64,000 nucleotides of DNA, from NCBI RefSeq assembly GCF_024505045.1, contig NZ_JANIBM010000015.1:1-64000 (forward strand), written 5' to 3'. Positions 17,842 through 27,800 of this stretch are shown one piece after another. Under the pieces are notes generated by a model. The model ran no database searches. It was not told where the DNA came from and worked only from the letters and a program-made list of their open reading frames with translations. Position 1 is the first letter of the stretch. Each line of letters starts with the position of its first letter. The position numbers and the translations under genes are program-made. This DNA comes from Methylomonas aurea. GTDB taxonomy: Bacteria; Pseudomonadota; Gammaproteobacteria; Methylococcales; Methylomonadaceae.

Positions 17842-20361
17842 TTAGCGATTAACCCTGGTGGTCCACATTTCCCGCATGGCTTGGGCAAAGTGCTTTGCAA
17901 ATTGCCTGCCGGCAAACAGCGGCGAATGTTCCAGTCGCTCCCGGAGTTCCGAGCGCAGTTGGCTAAGCAGACCGAGATCGGCGGCAAAACCAGCGGCTTT
18001 CCGCAGATAATCAGGCTGGTCTGCCGCGACCCAGTCGGCCAGCCCGGCATTGGCCGCAATCGATTCTCCGGCGCGCGCCAGTAAGCCGCCGCCGCGTAGA
18101 GTCAGTACCGGCACCCCCATCCACAACGCTTCCACGCTGGTAGTCACACCGGGATACGGAAATGTGTCCAATGCAATATCGACAGACTGGTAAGCCGCCA
18201 AATGTTGCGCCCGGTCGCTAAAAGGCGGGCTCAAAACCAACCTCTCCCTGTCGATACCGTGGCCGGCAAAGCGGTCGATAGTCCGTTCCCGAACCAAAGT
18301 CTCGTTTAACTGGCTGGCTTTCAGAAACAATTTGGCATCAGGTACATGCCGCAATACTTGAGCCCAGAGTGCAACCGTGTCGTCGCTGATTTTGGTCAGA
18401 TTGTTGAAGCTACCGAAGGTGATATAACCATTTTGCATCGCCGGTAGTGGCCCAACCTCGACGGCCTGTTGCGGCGGCGTAAAACATAAACAAGTCTGCG
18501 GCAGACGCCAGACTGCTTCGGTGAAGTACTGTTCGTCCTCGGCCAGAATCGAATAAGGGTCGCTCAACACGTAATCAATGGCCGGCAGGCCGGTCGAAGC
18601 CAAATAGCCCAACCAACTGATCTGAACCGGTGCCGGCTTCCAGGCGAATAAGGGCAGTCGGTTATGGGCGCTGTGGCCCGCCAGATCGATCAGAATATGC
18701 ACTGCGTCGCCGCGTATCAGCTCGGCAGCGGCTGTGTCAGTCAAGCCGCCAATATTTTTCCATTGGCGCAGATAGGGTTGCAAATGCATCGAATAGCGGT
18801 CGGTTCCTGGCTGAGTCGCGTAGGCAATAAATTCGACTTGCTGTGCGTCGCTGTCGCGCAACAATGCCAACAGAAAATGCCCGACCGGATGGTCGCGTAA
18901 ATCCCCGGACACCAAGCCGATCCTTAACCGCTCCGGATTGTCGTCGCACAGCCAATCGGTAAACGGCCGCGCCGCAAGCTCGGCCATCTTGGCGAACTTG
19001 TGGGCTTCTTCCAGATAATTGCAGTTCGGGGAATGTGCGCTGTAGTTCAAATGAAACAACAAACCGCTTTGGGTGGCAATTTGATCTGGATTCAGAGCCA
19101 AGCTGCGGCGCCAGCAGGCTTCGGCTTCGGTAATTCGGCCCTGGCTTTGCAGATTGATGCCGAGATTGGTAAGTGCGTCGACATAGGCCGGATTCAATTC
19201 CAGCGCTCGGCGATAACTGGATTCGGCTTCGATAAGCCGCCGTTGCATTTGCAAGGTGGTGCCGAGATTATTCAGCGCTTCTGGATAATCGGCTTGCTTG
19301 GCCAAAGCATTGCGGAAATGGGCTTCGGCCTGGACCAAATCGCCAGCTTCGTAATACAACGAACCCAGTGTACAAAACGCTTCCGCATAGTCCGGGTTCA
19401 ATGCCAATGCTTGTCGGCAGGCTGCCAAGGCCTCAGCGGCCCTGGCCTGGCTTTTCAATACTACCGCTAGTTGGTAGTGGACTTCGGTATGGAAAGGGGC
19501 TATAGCCAATGCTTTGCGGAACACTTGCTCGGCGGCGGAGAGTTGGCTTTGCGCTTGTTTGCTCAGGCCCAAGCGCAACCAAGCGTCGATTGCATCGGGA
19601 GTTAACCTCGTCAGCCGGGCAAAACAGGTCTCGGCTTCGGCGTAACGGCCCAGATTGTAGAGCAGGCTGCCCAGATTGGCATATGCGGGCGCGTTGTTCG
19701 GCTCGAGTTGCAAGGAGCGGCGGTAGGCGTCTATGGCTTCCGCAAAGCAGCCTTGGCCGTGCAAAGCCGAGGCATAATTAAGCTGGGCTTCGGCGTCGTC
19801 GGGTAGCAGATCGGCGGCGCGGCCAAGGGCTTGCAGTGTTTCCGGAAAAATCTGCTGTTGCAGCAAGAACACGCCCAGGATTTTCCAGACAATCCCCGAT
19901 TCGGGAAAGAGGGCTAGCAAACGGCGGGCAAGTTGTTCGCCTTCGGCATAACGGCCTTGCTGGAAGTGGGTGTACAACGCCTGTAAATCCGCTGCGGCCG
20001 GGGCGGCCAGGATCTGTTCCATGGCCGCAATATCCGGCCCTTGCAAACCATAGCGTTGCTTGGCTTCCCGCAGCACTTCCCGCGCTTGCGAATAACGCTT
20101 GGCCTGAACCAGCGCTTGCAGATAACTCATCCGGAACTTGTATTGCGCCGGGGCGGCAGCTATAGCACGTTCAAGGTGGTTCAGGGCAATGTCGAATTGG
20201 CCGACCTGCAACGCCAGAACTCCCATGTTGTGATGGGTGTGGGCGTGTTCGGGTTGCAACTGCAATATCTGAAGGTACAGCCCTTGCGCCTCTGCCAGTC
20301 GCCCGGCCTGATGCTGGGCGATGGCGAGTTGCAACAGTTGTTGCAGTTTATCGGCAGGCAC
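17842..20361 (-). CDS. TPR-GT41 (SPINDLY/OGT-type) glycosyltransferase
   Basis: The 839-residue product starts with a GTG and has two parts. Residues about 1-460 are a long array of roughly a dozen TPR units (AQGLYLQILQLQPEHAHTHH, YRRALELNPAYVDALTNLGI). Residues about 477-830 form the GT41 catalytic region: IGLVSGDLRDHPVGHFLLAL, IDLAGHSAHNRLPLFAWKPA, PVQISWLGYLASTGLPAIDY, GSFNNLTKISDDTVALWAQV and ALDTFPYPGVTTSVEALWMG. Family members move a sugar from a UDP-sugar (or GDP-fucose in plant SPY) to Ser/Thr of proteins, with the TPR array holding the acceptor. It lies 16 bases after the FkbM-GT41 gene on the same strand. No signal peptide is seen, so a cytoplasmic enzyme is expected. Acceptor unknown; see the neighbouring Thr/Ser-rich protein. 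Confidence 0.9.
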   Translation of the reverse strand: MPADKLQQLLQLAIAQHQAGRLAEAQGLYLQILQLQPEHAHTHHNMGVLALQVGQFDIALNHLERAIAAAPAQYKFRMSYLQALVQAKRYSQAREVLREAKQRYGLQGPDIAAMEQILAAPAAADLQALYTHFQQGRYAEGEQLARRLLALFPESGIVWKILGVFLLQQQIFPETLQALGRAADLLPDDAEAQLNYASALHGQGCFAEAIDAYRRSLQLEPNNAPAYANLGSLLYNLGRYAEAETCFARLTRLTPDAIDAWLRLGLSKQAQSQLSAAEQVFRKALAIAPFHTEVHYQLAVVLKSQARAAEALAACRQALALNPDYAEAFCTLGSLYYEAGDLVQAEAHFRNALAKQADYPEALNNLGTTLQMQRRLIEAESSYRRALELNPAYVDALTNLGINLQSQGRITEAEACWRRSLALNPDQIATQSGLLFHLNYSAHSPNCNYLEEAHKFAKMAELAARPFTDWLCDDNPERLRIGLVSGDLRDHPVGHFLLALLRDSDAQQVEFIAYATQPGTDRYSMHLQPYLRQWKNIGGLTDTAAAELIRGDAVHILIDLAGHSAHNRLPLFAWKPAPVQISWLGYLASTGLPAIDYVLSDPYSILAEDEQYFTEAVWRLPQTCLCFTPPQQAVEVGPLPAMQNGYITFGSFNNLTKISDDTVALWAQVLRHVPDAKLFLKASQLNETLVRERTIDRFAGHGIDRERLVLSPPFSDRAQHLAAYQSVDIALDTFPYPGVTTSVEALWMGVPVLTLRGGGLLARAGESIAANAGLADWVAADQPDYLRKAAGFAADLGLLSQLRSELRERLEHSPLFAGRQFAKHFAQAMREMWTTRVNR

Positions 20362-20377
20362 TATCGTTTGTTGCCTG

Positions 20378-23300
20378 TTAGGCGGGCCGGTGCCGGTCTG
20401 CCACGATCTGGCACAGCGTCTGTTCCAGATTGCGGCAGAACAGTTCGGTGTCGAACAAGGGGTAGGTTTTTTGATTCTCGAGGAGTTTGGCTTTAATGCC
20501 AGCCAGGTAAGCGCTGTCGGTGGCCAGTTTCAACGCCAACGTCTCGTACTCTTCCAGGGAGTGAGCGATCAACTCGGGCAAACCGATCGAATGCAACAAA
20601 CTGGCCGCAACCCGTCCGGAAAAGGTGTTGCCTAAGTAGGTCACCACCGGTAGTCCGACCCGCAAGGCGTCGCTGGCCGTGGTATGCGCATTGTACGGCG
20701 TGGTATCGAGAAACATATCCGCTAACCGATAACGCGCCAGATGGTCTTCCACGGCTGGGACTCGGGTGGCGAACACCAGCCGATTCGGATCGATCCCGCG
20801 TTGTTCCGCTTCTCGACGCAAATTGCGTTGCGCCGGCTCGTTCAACTTCATCAGCCACAACACGCTGCCCGGAACTTGTTTGAGCAGACGCATCCAGATG
20901 TCGAACATCGGCGGATTGATCTTGTAATCATGGTTGAACGAGCAAAAGATAACGCCGGTTTCCGGCAAGCCCATTTCGGCTCGGGTTGGCGTGCGTTCGG
21001 CAATCTTCAGATTCGAGTCGGTTGGCAGATACGCATTGGGCAGATAGGCGACTCTCTCGCTGTAATATTTTTGATGCTCTTCCGGGATGACGATGCGGTC
21101 GGCCAGGATATAGTCCATATAATCCAGGCCCAACGAACCGGGGTAACCCAGGAAATTGACGTGAATCGGCGCCGGCCGATAACTGAAGATATCGGTCCTT
21201 GAGTCGGCGGTATAGCCGGCCAAATCGATCAGGATGTCCACTTCCAGGCTGCGGATCAGTTCCGCAATTTCCCAGGATTTTTTACCGCGTACATCGATGA
21301 ATTTGCTAAACGCATTCTCGAAACGTTGCCGCAATGCGCCTTTGTCGTCCAGGCCCAACGAAATGGCAATGGTCTCGAATTGGGATTGGTCGTGGTGCTC
21401 GATGATGCCGGCCATCAAATGTCCGACCGGATGTTCGCGAAAATCCGGCGACACGTAGGCGAGGCGGATTTTATCGTGCCGGTAGGTTTCGCCATTCCAT
21501 AGCGCCTTGTTTTTCGGCGGAAACAAATGCTCGGCGAAAATCTTGACGCATTGCTGCAGAGCTTCGGGCGAGTTGGACAAGGACATAAACGGCAGCGTTT
21601 TACAGACTTTGCGGCGTTCGCGGACGCCGGTTTCGATAATGTCGCGGCTTTCCTCGAATCGGCGCCAGTCGCAGCAATGCTGCTCGGCGTGAAATAGCAA
21701 ACCTCTGCCGTAATCGAAATCCGGATTCGCCGCCAACAGTTGTTCGAATAGCGGGATAGCATCCTCATAACGGTTCATTTCGGTCAGAATAATGCCCAAA
21801 CCGGCCAGCGCCTTGTCGGATTTCGGATTGACTTTTAAAGCCTCGTTGAAGCTCTCGACCGCTTTGACGTGCTGTTTGATCTCGTAGTACAGGTTGCTGC
21901 GGTTGATCATCGCGCTTTCGTAGGCCGGGTCCAAGGCAATCGCCTGCTGGTATGCCGCCAACGATTCGTCGAATCGCCCAAGAGATTGCAGTACCACGGC
22001 CTGGACGAAATGCGCCGGTGCGTAACTTCTGCCGGTGTCGGTGGCAATGGCTTTGCCGATCCAATCCAAGGCCTCCTGTTGTTCGTCGGCTTGCGAGGCA
22101 AGGACCGCCAGCGAATACAGGGCCGGAAAGTTTTGCGGTTGCAGTTGCAACACGTCCAGAAACAATTGCTTGGCTCCGGGGGCGTCGTCGCTGTTTTGCA
22201 ACTCCAGCGCTCTCATGGTTTTCTGCTGGACCAGGGTGGCATCGCTGGCGCTGAGCGTAGCGGTCGGCGTGGTCAGCGCAAAATGGCCGGGCAGATTGTT
22301 GCTGTATTGGTCGGCTAAATTGGAGCCTTCGCGGCGGTCCAGCTCTTTCAATACCAGCAGGCAGAAATCCGGCGACTGCACGACACTGTCCAATATCGCC
22401 GCCAGTTTGCGCAATTGCAGGTTACTAAGACGGTCCAGCTTTTGAAAGTCTCTGACGAAGACGGCATCGGACCAAATTGCCTGCTTGATGCCCGCATACG
22501 GGTTGTCTTTCAAAACCAGCGGCTTGAAACTGCGCGGCACGATGCCAGTGAAGCAGTGGAATAGAAAACCTTGCGAGCGCAGAAACTGTTCGACTTCGGC
22601 AAACAAAGGCTGGCCTTCGTAAAGTTCGACGAATTCAACTTCGGTCCATATCACCAAGGTCTCGGCCAAGGCTTTGCTGCCGCCTTTAAATACGTCGAGT
22701 TCGCCGCCCTGCACGTCGATTTTGATCATATCGACGTTGCCCAAGTCGGTCAGCTGGTCCAGGCTGACGGTCTCGACCGGATGTTCCGCGACTAACTGCA
22801 CCACGTCGCCGAGCTGAAAAAAAGCGTCCAGCAAAGGTTTATTCGGCTTGTACAAAGAGCCGGTCATGAACCAGTTGGTTTCGTAGTAGGTCGCCGGACC
22901 TCCCTTGCCGACGAAATAAGGCAGATAACGATAGGATGCGTTGCCGGCGTAGATCTCGCATAACTTGGCATGCGCCTCCGGATCGGGCTCGAATCCGACC
23001 ACGGTCGCCAAATCGGCCTGCATCAACGGCGCGTAGGGCTCGGTCAATTGGCCGTGGGAACTGGCGCCGATATCGACGATGTTGACCCGTACCGGCGGAG
23101 TTTCTGTTTTTAATAAGGCGTCGAGTAGGTTGAAAGCTTGCGGTAGGTTTAACAGCTCTCGCCAAATCGTTACATTGCTGCGATTGTGTTGGACGATCAG
23201 TTGCTTGATATGCTCGGGAACCGATTTTTGCCGGCGCAAACTGGCCAAGGCATAGCGCCTGGCCATGCCTACCGATAAATTCGGGCTGTTTTGAATCAGA

Positions 23301-24583
23301 TCCAAGACGCTAAGCGGGTCGGCCAAAAAATACGATGAAAAACTGCGTTTGCTTTCGTAGAACTCGATCAACAAGCATTTCAACCATTCGCCAAGCGAAG
23401 CGACGACCGGGCGATTTAAGTCCCGACTCAGTGGCGGCAGAAACGGGTGGCGGAAGTCGGTCAACACGTTGATATTCAGCAACAATGTCGCCGCGGTGGA
23501 CAATGCCGCCGCGCGCATGCCCAGTTTGTAGTAAACATAGACCAGCATGACCAGCCAGGGCGTTTTTTCAGCCTCTGTCGCGATGTTCAGCGTGTTGTAC
23601 GGTTCGGCTAAAACTCTGGCTTGTTGCAGCAGGTTCAACTTCTCATCCGCAGAGAGGTTACCCGATTCGTAAGCCGCACAAAGCGATATTAGTTGGCGAA
23701 ATTCCGGCGCCAATTCGCTGCTGTCGAGCGGCAGACAGTAGCGGGAGTACTCGTAACCGGCAAAAAATGCACTGGAGTCGAAGCTATCTGGGGTTACTGC
23801 CGGTTGCGGATTCCGGTCCAGTAACAAGCCGCGCTGGCGTAGTATTTCCGCCCGGTCCGGTTTGCAGGCGAACAGGTTTAAGGTCTCACTGTGTTGATCG
23901 GCGTCGAATTCGACCAAAACGTTGGGTTCGGCGATCAAACGGTAAATCCCGAATCCGAATTGGCGGACGGCGTCGATCAAGCCGTGATTGATTTGGCTGC
24001 CGTGCATTAATTCGAACATCAATAGCGGCGACTGTTCGCTGAAAAAGCGTTGGCCGCCTTTGAGTACGTTGATTTCTTCGCCTTCCGCATCCATTTTGAC
24101 GAAATCGACCGTTACCCCGGGAGCATATTCGGCCAAACTGTCATCCAGCGTGCGTAACTGAATGGTTTCCTTATTTTGGCCGCTGCCGCTCAACGAGTTG
24201 AGTTCGCTATTGGCCGATACGCTGATCTCCGCTGCACGGGTCGTGTCGGATAAGCCGAAACGCAGCAGGTTGACCTTGCCGCTAAAGCCATTCAGTTCGA
24301 TGCTGCGCTGCAGCATAGTCCCCGGAGCCGAGGTCGGTTCGAACGCCCAGACCCGGCCGCTATCGAGCAGTTTGGCGATGCTCAAGGTATAGACGCCGTG
24401 ATTGGCGCCGATATCCAAGCTGTTCATGCCCGGTTCGATGTAGCTCCGGATAAAATCCATTTCGTCTTCGAACCAATCCTCCTGTTCCAGCAAAACATAG
24501 GGGGTCATCAAATTGATGTCGCTGGCCGCACACAGGGTGACGTCGTTCTCGATCTTGATCGGCCAAAAAGGGGTTTTCTCCAT
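20378..24583 (-). CDS. Fusion: FkbM methyltransferase x2 - TPR - GT41 glycosyltransferase
   Basis: The 1401-residue protein has four regions. Residues about 50-230 are an FkbM-type SAM methyltransferase (SLDIGANHGVYTLSIAKLL, VKMDAEGEEINVLKGG). Residues about 495-690 are a second FkbM domain (NIVDIGASSHGQLTEPYAPL, MIKIDVQGGELDVFKGG). Residues about 790-960 are TPR units (AYQQAIALDPAYESAMINRS). Residues about 1036-1395 are a GT41 catalytic domain (RLAYVSPDFREHPVGHLMAG, IDLAGYTADSRTDIFSYRPA, NFLGYPGSLGLDYMDYILAD, DTTPYNAHTTASDALRVGLP). FkbM enzymes methylate hydroxyls, often on sugars, so one polypeptide may both attach and methylate a glycan. That coupling is inference. A linker of unknown fold spans about 260-490. 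It lies between the giant repeat gene (upstream) and the second GT41 gene (downstream). Confidence 0.9.
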   Translation of the reverse strand: MEKTPFWPIKIENDVTLCAASDINLMTPYVLLEQEDWFEDEMDFIRSYIEPGMNSLDIGANHGVYTLSIAKLLDSGRVWAFEPTSAPGTMLQRSIELNGFSGKVNLLRFGLSDTTRAAEISVSANSELNSLSGSGQNKETIQLRTLDDSLAEYAPGVTVDFVKMDAEGEEINVLKGGQRFFSEQSPLLMFELMHGSQINHGLIDAVRQFGFGIYRLIAEPNVLVEFDADQHSETLNLFACKPDRAEILRQRGLLLDRNPQPAVTPDSFDSSAFFAGYEYSRYCLPLDSSELAPEFRQLISLCAAYESGNLSADEKLNLLQQARVLAEPYNTLNIATEAEKTPWLVMLVYVYYKLGMRAAALSTAATLLLNINVLTDFRHPFLPPLSRDLNRPVVASLGEWLKCLLIEFYESKRSFSSYFLADPLSVLDLIQNSPNLSVGMARRYALASLRRQKSVPEHIKQLIVQHNRSNVTIWRELLNLPQAFNLLDALLKTETPPVRVNIVDIGASSHGQLTEPYAPLMQADLATVVGFEPDPEAHAKLCEIYAGNASYRYLPYFVGKGGPATYYETNWFMTGSLYKPNKPLLDAFFQLGDVVQLVAEHPVETVSLDQLTDLGNVDMIKIDVQGGELDVFKGGSKALAETLVIWTEVEFVELYEGQPLFAEVEQFLRSQGFLFHCFTGIVPRSFKPLVLKDNPYAGIKQAIWSDAVFVRDFQKLDRLSNLQLRKLAAILDSVVQSPDFCLLVLKELDRREGSNLADQYSNNLPGHFALTTPTATLSASDATLVQQKTMRALELQNSDDAPGAKQLFLDVLQLQPQNFPALYSLAVLASQADEQQEALDWIGKAIATDTGRSYAPAHFVQAVVLQSLGRFDESLAAYQQAIALDPAYESAMINRSNLYYEIKQHVKAVESFNEALKVNPKSDKALAGLGIILTEMNRYEDAIPLFEQLLAANPDFDYGRGLLFHAEQHCCDWRRFEESRDIIETGVRERRKVCKTLPFMSLSNSPEALQQCVKIFAEHLFPPKNKALWNGETYRHDKIRLAYVSPDFREHPVGHLMAGIIEHHDQSQFETIAISLGLDDKGALRQRFENAFSKFIDVRGKKSWEIAELIRSLEVDILIDLAGYTADSRTDIFSYRPAPIHVNFLGYPGSLGLDYMDYILADRIVIPEEHQKYYSERVAYLPNAYLPTDSNLKIAERTPTRAEMGLPETGVIFCSFNHDYKINPPMFDIWMRLLKQVPGSVLWLMKLNEPAQRNLRREAEQRGIDPNRLVFATRVPAVEDHLARYRLADMFLDTTPYNAHTTASDALRVGLPVVTYLGNTFSGRVAASLLHSIGLPELIAHSLEEYETLALKLATDSAYLAGIKAKLLENQKTYPLFDTELFCRNLEQTLCQIVADRHRPA

Positions 24584-24776
24584 TTATCTACCTTGTTTTG
24601 CGTTGTGGTTGCGAGTCTCGGGAACAGTTAGCAACAAAAGCTCGGTTTCCGCGGCTCGAGATGGCTGCTGTGTTTGCCTAAAAATGCGGAGTTGCCACGG
24701 CGGGCGGTATTGGGGAAATTATAGACCGCCAGCGATGTTTTTATTGCCAAGTACGAAGGTTGCCGGAATAACGGCA

Positions 24777-24814
24777 ATAAAAAAGCCGCCCCCGCTTGCG
24801 CAGGGGACGGCTTT
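24777..24814 (-). terminator. Intrinsic terminator after the giant repeat gene
   Basis: Read on the minus strand, AAAGCCGTCCCCTGCG and CGGGGGCGGCTTTTTT form a long GC-rich stem around a short loop, followed by T residues. It begins about 18 bases after the stop of the repeat protein gene. It would separate the highly repetitive gene from the glycosyltransferase genes, although read-through remains possible. Confidence 0.85.
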
Positions 24815-24832
24815 GGGGCCGCTGGGTAAGGC

Positions 24833-27800
24833 TTATCCGATCAGGATGTCGTTAGCTCCAGTACCGGACGTTGCCAGCGCGTCGGCGGTGGCGATACCGG
24901 TCAATTTGATCAACAAATCGCCGCCGGTGTTTTCCTGGAATACGTAAGTATCGCCGCCGAAAGCGAAGGCACTGGTGGCACCGTCTGCCGTGGTCATCAG
25001 CTTGGCTACTTCAACCCATTCCGCCAGGGTATCGATGTCGGCAGCATCGGCACCGCCCAGCGTGATCAGGCCGTCAGTGCTGTCCGCTGTCAGTACTTTC
25101 GCCGGGGTAACGCCACTGATTGCCAGTTTCACATCGACACCGGAAACGTCACCGATGATAGTCGGAGTGCCTTCGAGATCCAGAGTATCCGGGCCTGTGC
25201 CGTCAGCCAGCGTGAATCCGTTTACCGTATCGAAGCTGCCGCTTTGTGTATTTCCGCTATCACCGGCGGCGAAGACGAAGGTATCTGCGCCAGCGCCGCC
25301 CGTCATCGTATCGGCGCCGGCACCGCCGGTGATACTATCGGCCAGACTGGTGCCGGTAATGGTATTGGCATCGGCGTCGCCGGTAATACTGACAATGTCG
25401 GTGCCGGTATCGAAGGCATTACCGGAACCGAATGCGGTAAACGTTAGGCCGGCCAAGCTGACTGCCGTGCCGCCGACCACGTTGATTTGCAACGTCGCCG
25501 CACCGGCCGCGGTTGCGTTAACCAACAAGGTCGAGCCGGTCAATTGTGCGCCGGTGAACGTTGCGGTTTGACCGGACGTTATGATCAATTGCTCGACGTT
25601 GGTGATGCCAGTGTTACCAGCACCGGCGAAATCGGTGCTGGTTACGACTTTCAGTGCGTCGAAATCGGCGCCGCCATTGATGGTTTCGCCGAAACTGACG
25701 TCGCCGGTGTCGAACAGGAAGGTATCGTTACCTGCGCCGCCGGATAGGTCATCTGCGCCAGCTCCGCCATCGATGGTTTGAGCGCCGTCCCCGCCAACGA
25801 TCACGTCTGCCACTCCAGTACCCGCTACCGTCGAGGTGGTTTCGATTCCGACCGTGTCGATCGTGCTGTAACCCAGCGTTGCCAGTCGGGTGACTTGGGC
25901 GCCGGTCAGGAAATCGAGTTGGTTGGCGGTAATCGCGCCGATTTGGGTCGAGGTCAAGGCATCGAGCTGGCTGGTGGTCAGTACCGCAAACTGCGCTTCG
26001 GTCAACGCCTGTATATCGAAAGTCGTCAATGCGTTCAACTGGGTTGCAGTCAATTTAGGCAATTGGGCTGTGGTTAATGCTTCCACTTGAGTCGTCGTCA
26101 ACGCGTCGATTTGCGCAGTTGTCAACTTATCGATGACGCTGGTCGAAATCGCCGCAATTTGGGTCGTCGTCATTTTCTGCAAATCGGCGACTTCGATCGA
26201 GGCTATTTGATCCGAGGTCAAAGCACCGACTTGGGTTGTACTCAACTGGCTGATTTGCGACGTGGTCAGCGATGCAATTTGCCCGCCGGCGCCGGCAGAC
26301 AAGGCCGCGATTTGAGTAGTGGACAAAGCGGCCAACTGGGTTGTATTCAAAGCCTGAATTTGCGACGAAGTCAGCGCGGTGAGCCCGCCGGTAGCCAACA
26401 AGCCCGCGACGTTGACGAAAGCCATGTCGCCGGCTTCGATTTTGGCCACTTGCGCATTCGACAGCGCTGAGACCTGGGTCGAGGTCAGAGCGGAAACTTG
26501 CAAGGTATCCAGGGCCACAACCTGGTCTGTGGTTAGCGCCGCCATCTGGTCAGTCGTCAATGCATTGATTTGCGTCAGCGACAGCTTTTGCAGATCGGCG
26601 GTCTGGATCGCTTCGATTTGCCGCGTGGTCAGTTGCGCTATTTGCGTTGCCGATAGGGCCGCGAATTGGGCCGATGACAAGGTCGCGATTTGGCCGTCGG
26701 TTCCCAGCGTCAATGCTTGCAATTGGTTGGAAGTCAATGCTCGCAACTGGTCGGTGGTCAACGCCGCGATCTGGCCGTTGGTTGCCGTCGTTAAAGCCTG
26801 CAGCGCCGAGATCGATAAACCCTTGATCGCGTCGGTAGTAACCGCTTGCAAATCGGCGGTTTCCATTTTCACGATCTGGTCGGCACTCAGCGCACCCAGC
26901 TGGGTCGAACTGAGCGCTTGCACTTGGCTGCTGGTCAGTTTTTCCACTTGCGAAGTCGTCAACGCCGAGATTTGGGTAGAGGTGAACGCTTCGATTTGCG
27001 TGGTCTTCAACGCGGCCAAGTCTGTCGTTTCCAGCGCTTGAATCTGGTTCGTGGTCAGTTTTTGCAACTGGGCACTGGTCAGAGCCACCGCTTGTTCGGT
27101 GGTCAGAGCGGCGACTTGGCCGCCGGCACCGAGAGTTAATGCCTGGATTTGCGTCGTAGTCAGTGCCGCAACCTGCGCCGTAGTCAGTGCTGCAATCTGG
27201 CCGTTGGTTGCCGTGGTTAGCGCTTGCAAGCTATCGGTCGTCAGGCTTTGCAGCGCCGTCGCGGAAATGGCGCGCAAATCGGCGGTTTCCATTCCGGCAA
27301 TTTGGCCCGGAGTCAGCGCAGCGACTTGTGTACCGCTCAAATTCGCAGCCTGGTCGGACGTCAACGCCGTTACTTGCGATGACGTCAACGCAGCGACTTG
27401 GGCCGTAGTCAAAGCTTGAATTTGCGGGGTTTTCAACGCGGCAACGTCTGCGGTTTCCAAGGCCTGAATCTGCTTGGTGGTTAACTTGCTGACTTGTGTT
27501 GTCGTCAAATTGGCAATTTGATCGGTCGTCAGCGAGGCGATTTGGCCGTTAGCTTCCACAGTCAGCGCCGTCAGCTGCGTCGTGGTTAAAGCCGCCACCT
27601 GGTTAGTGGTCAACGAGGCGATTTGGCCGTTGGTTCCGGTGCTCAGAGCCTGCAGCGCGTCGGTCGTCAGGCTTTGAATCGCGGTGGTGGTAACCGCGCT
27701 CAAATCTTCGGTTTCGAAGCCTGCTACTTGGCCTGGCGTCAACGAAGCCACTTGCGCACCGCTCAGTTTTGCCGCTTGGTCCGAAGTCAATGCGGCAATT

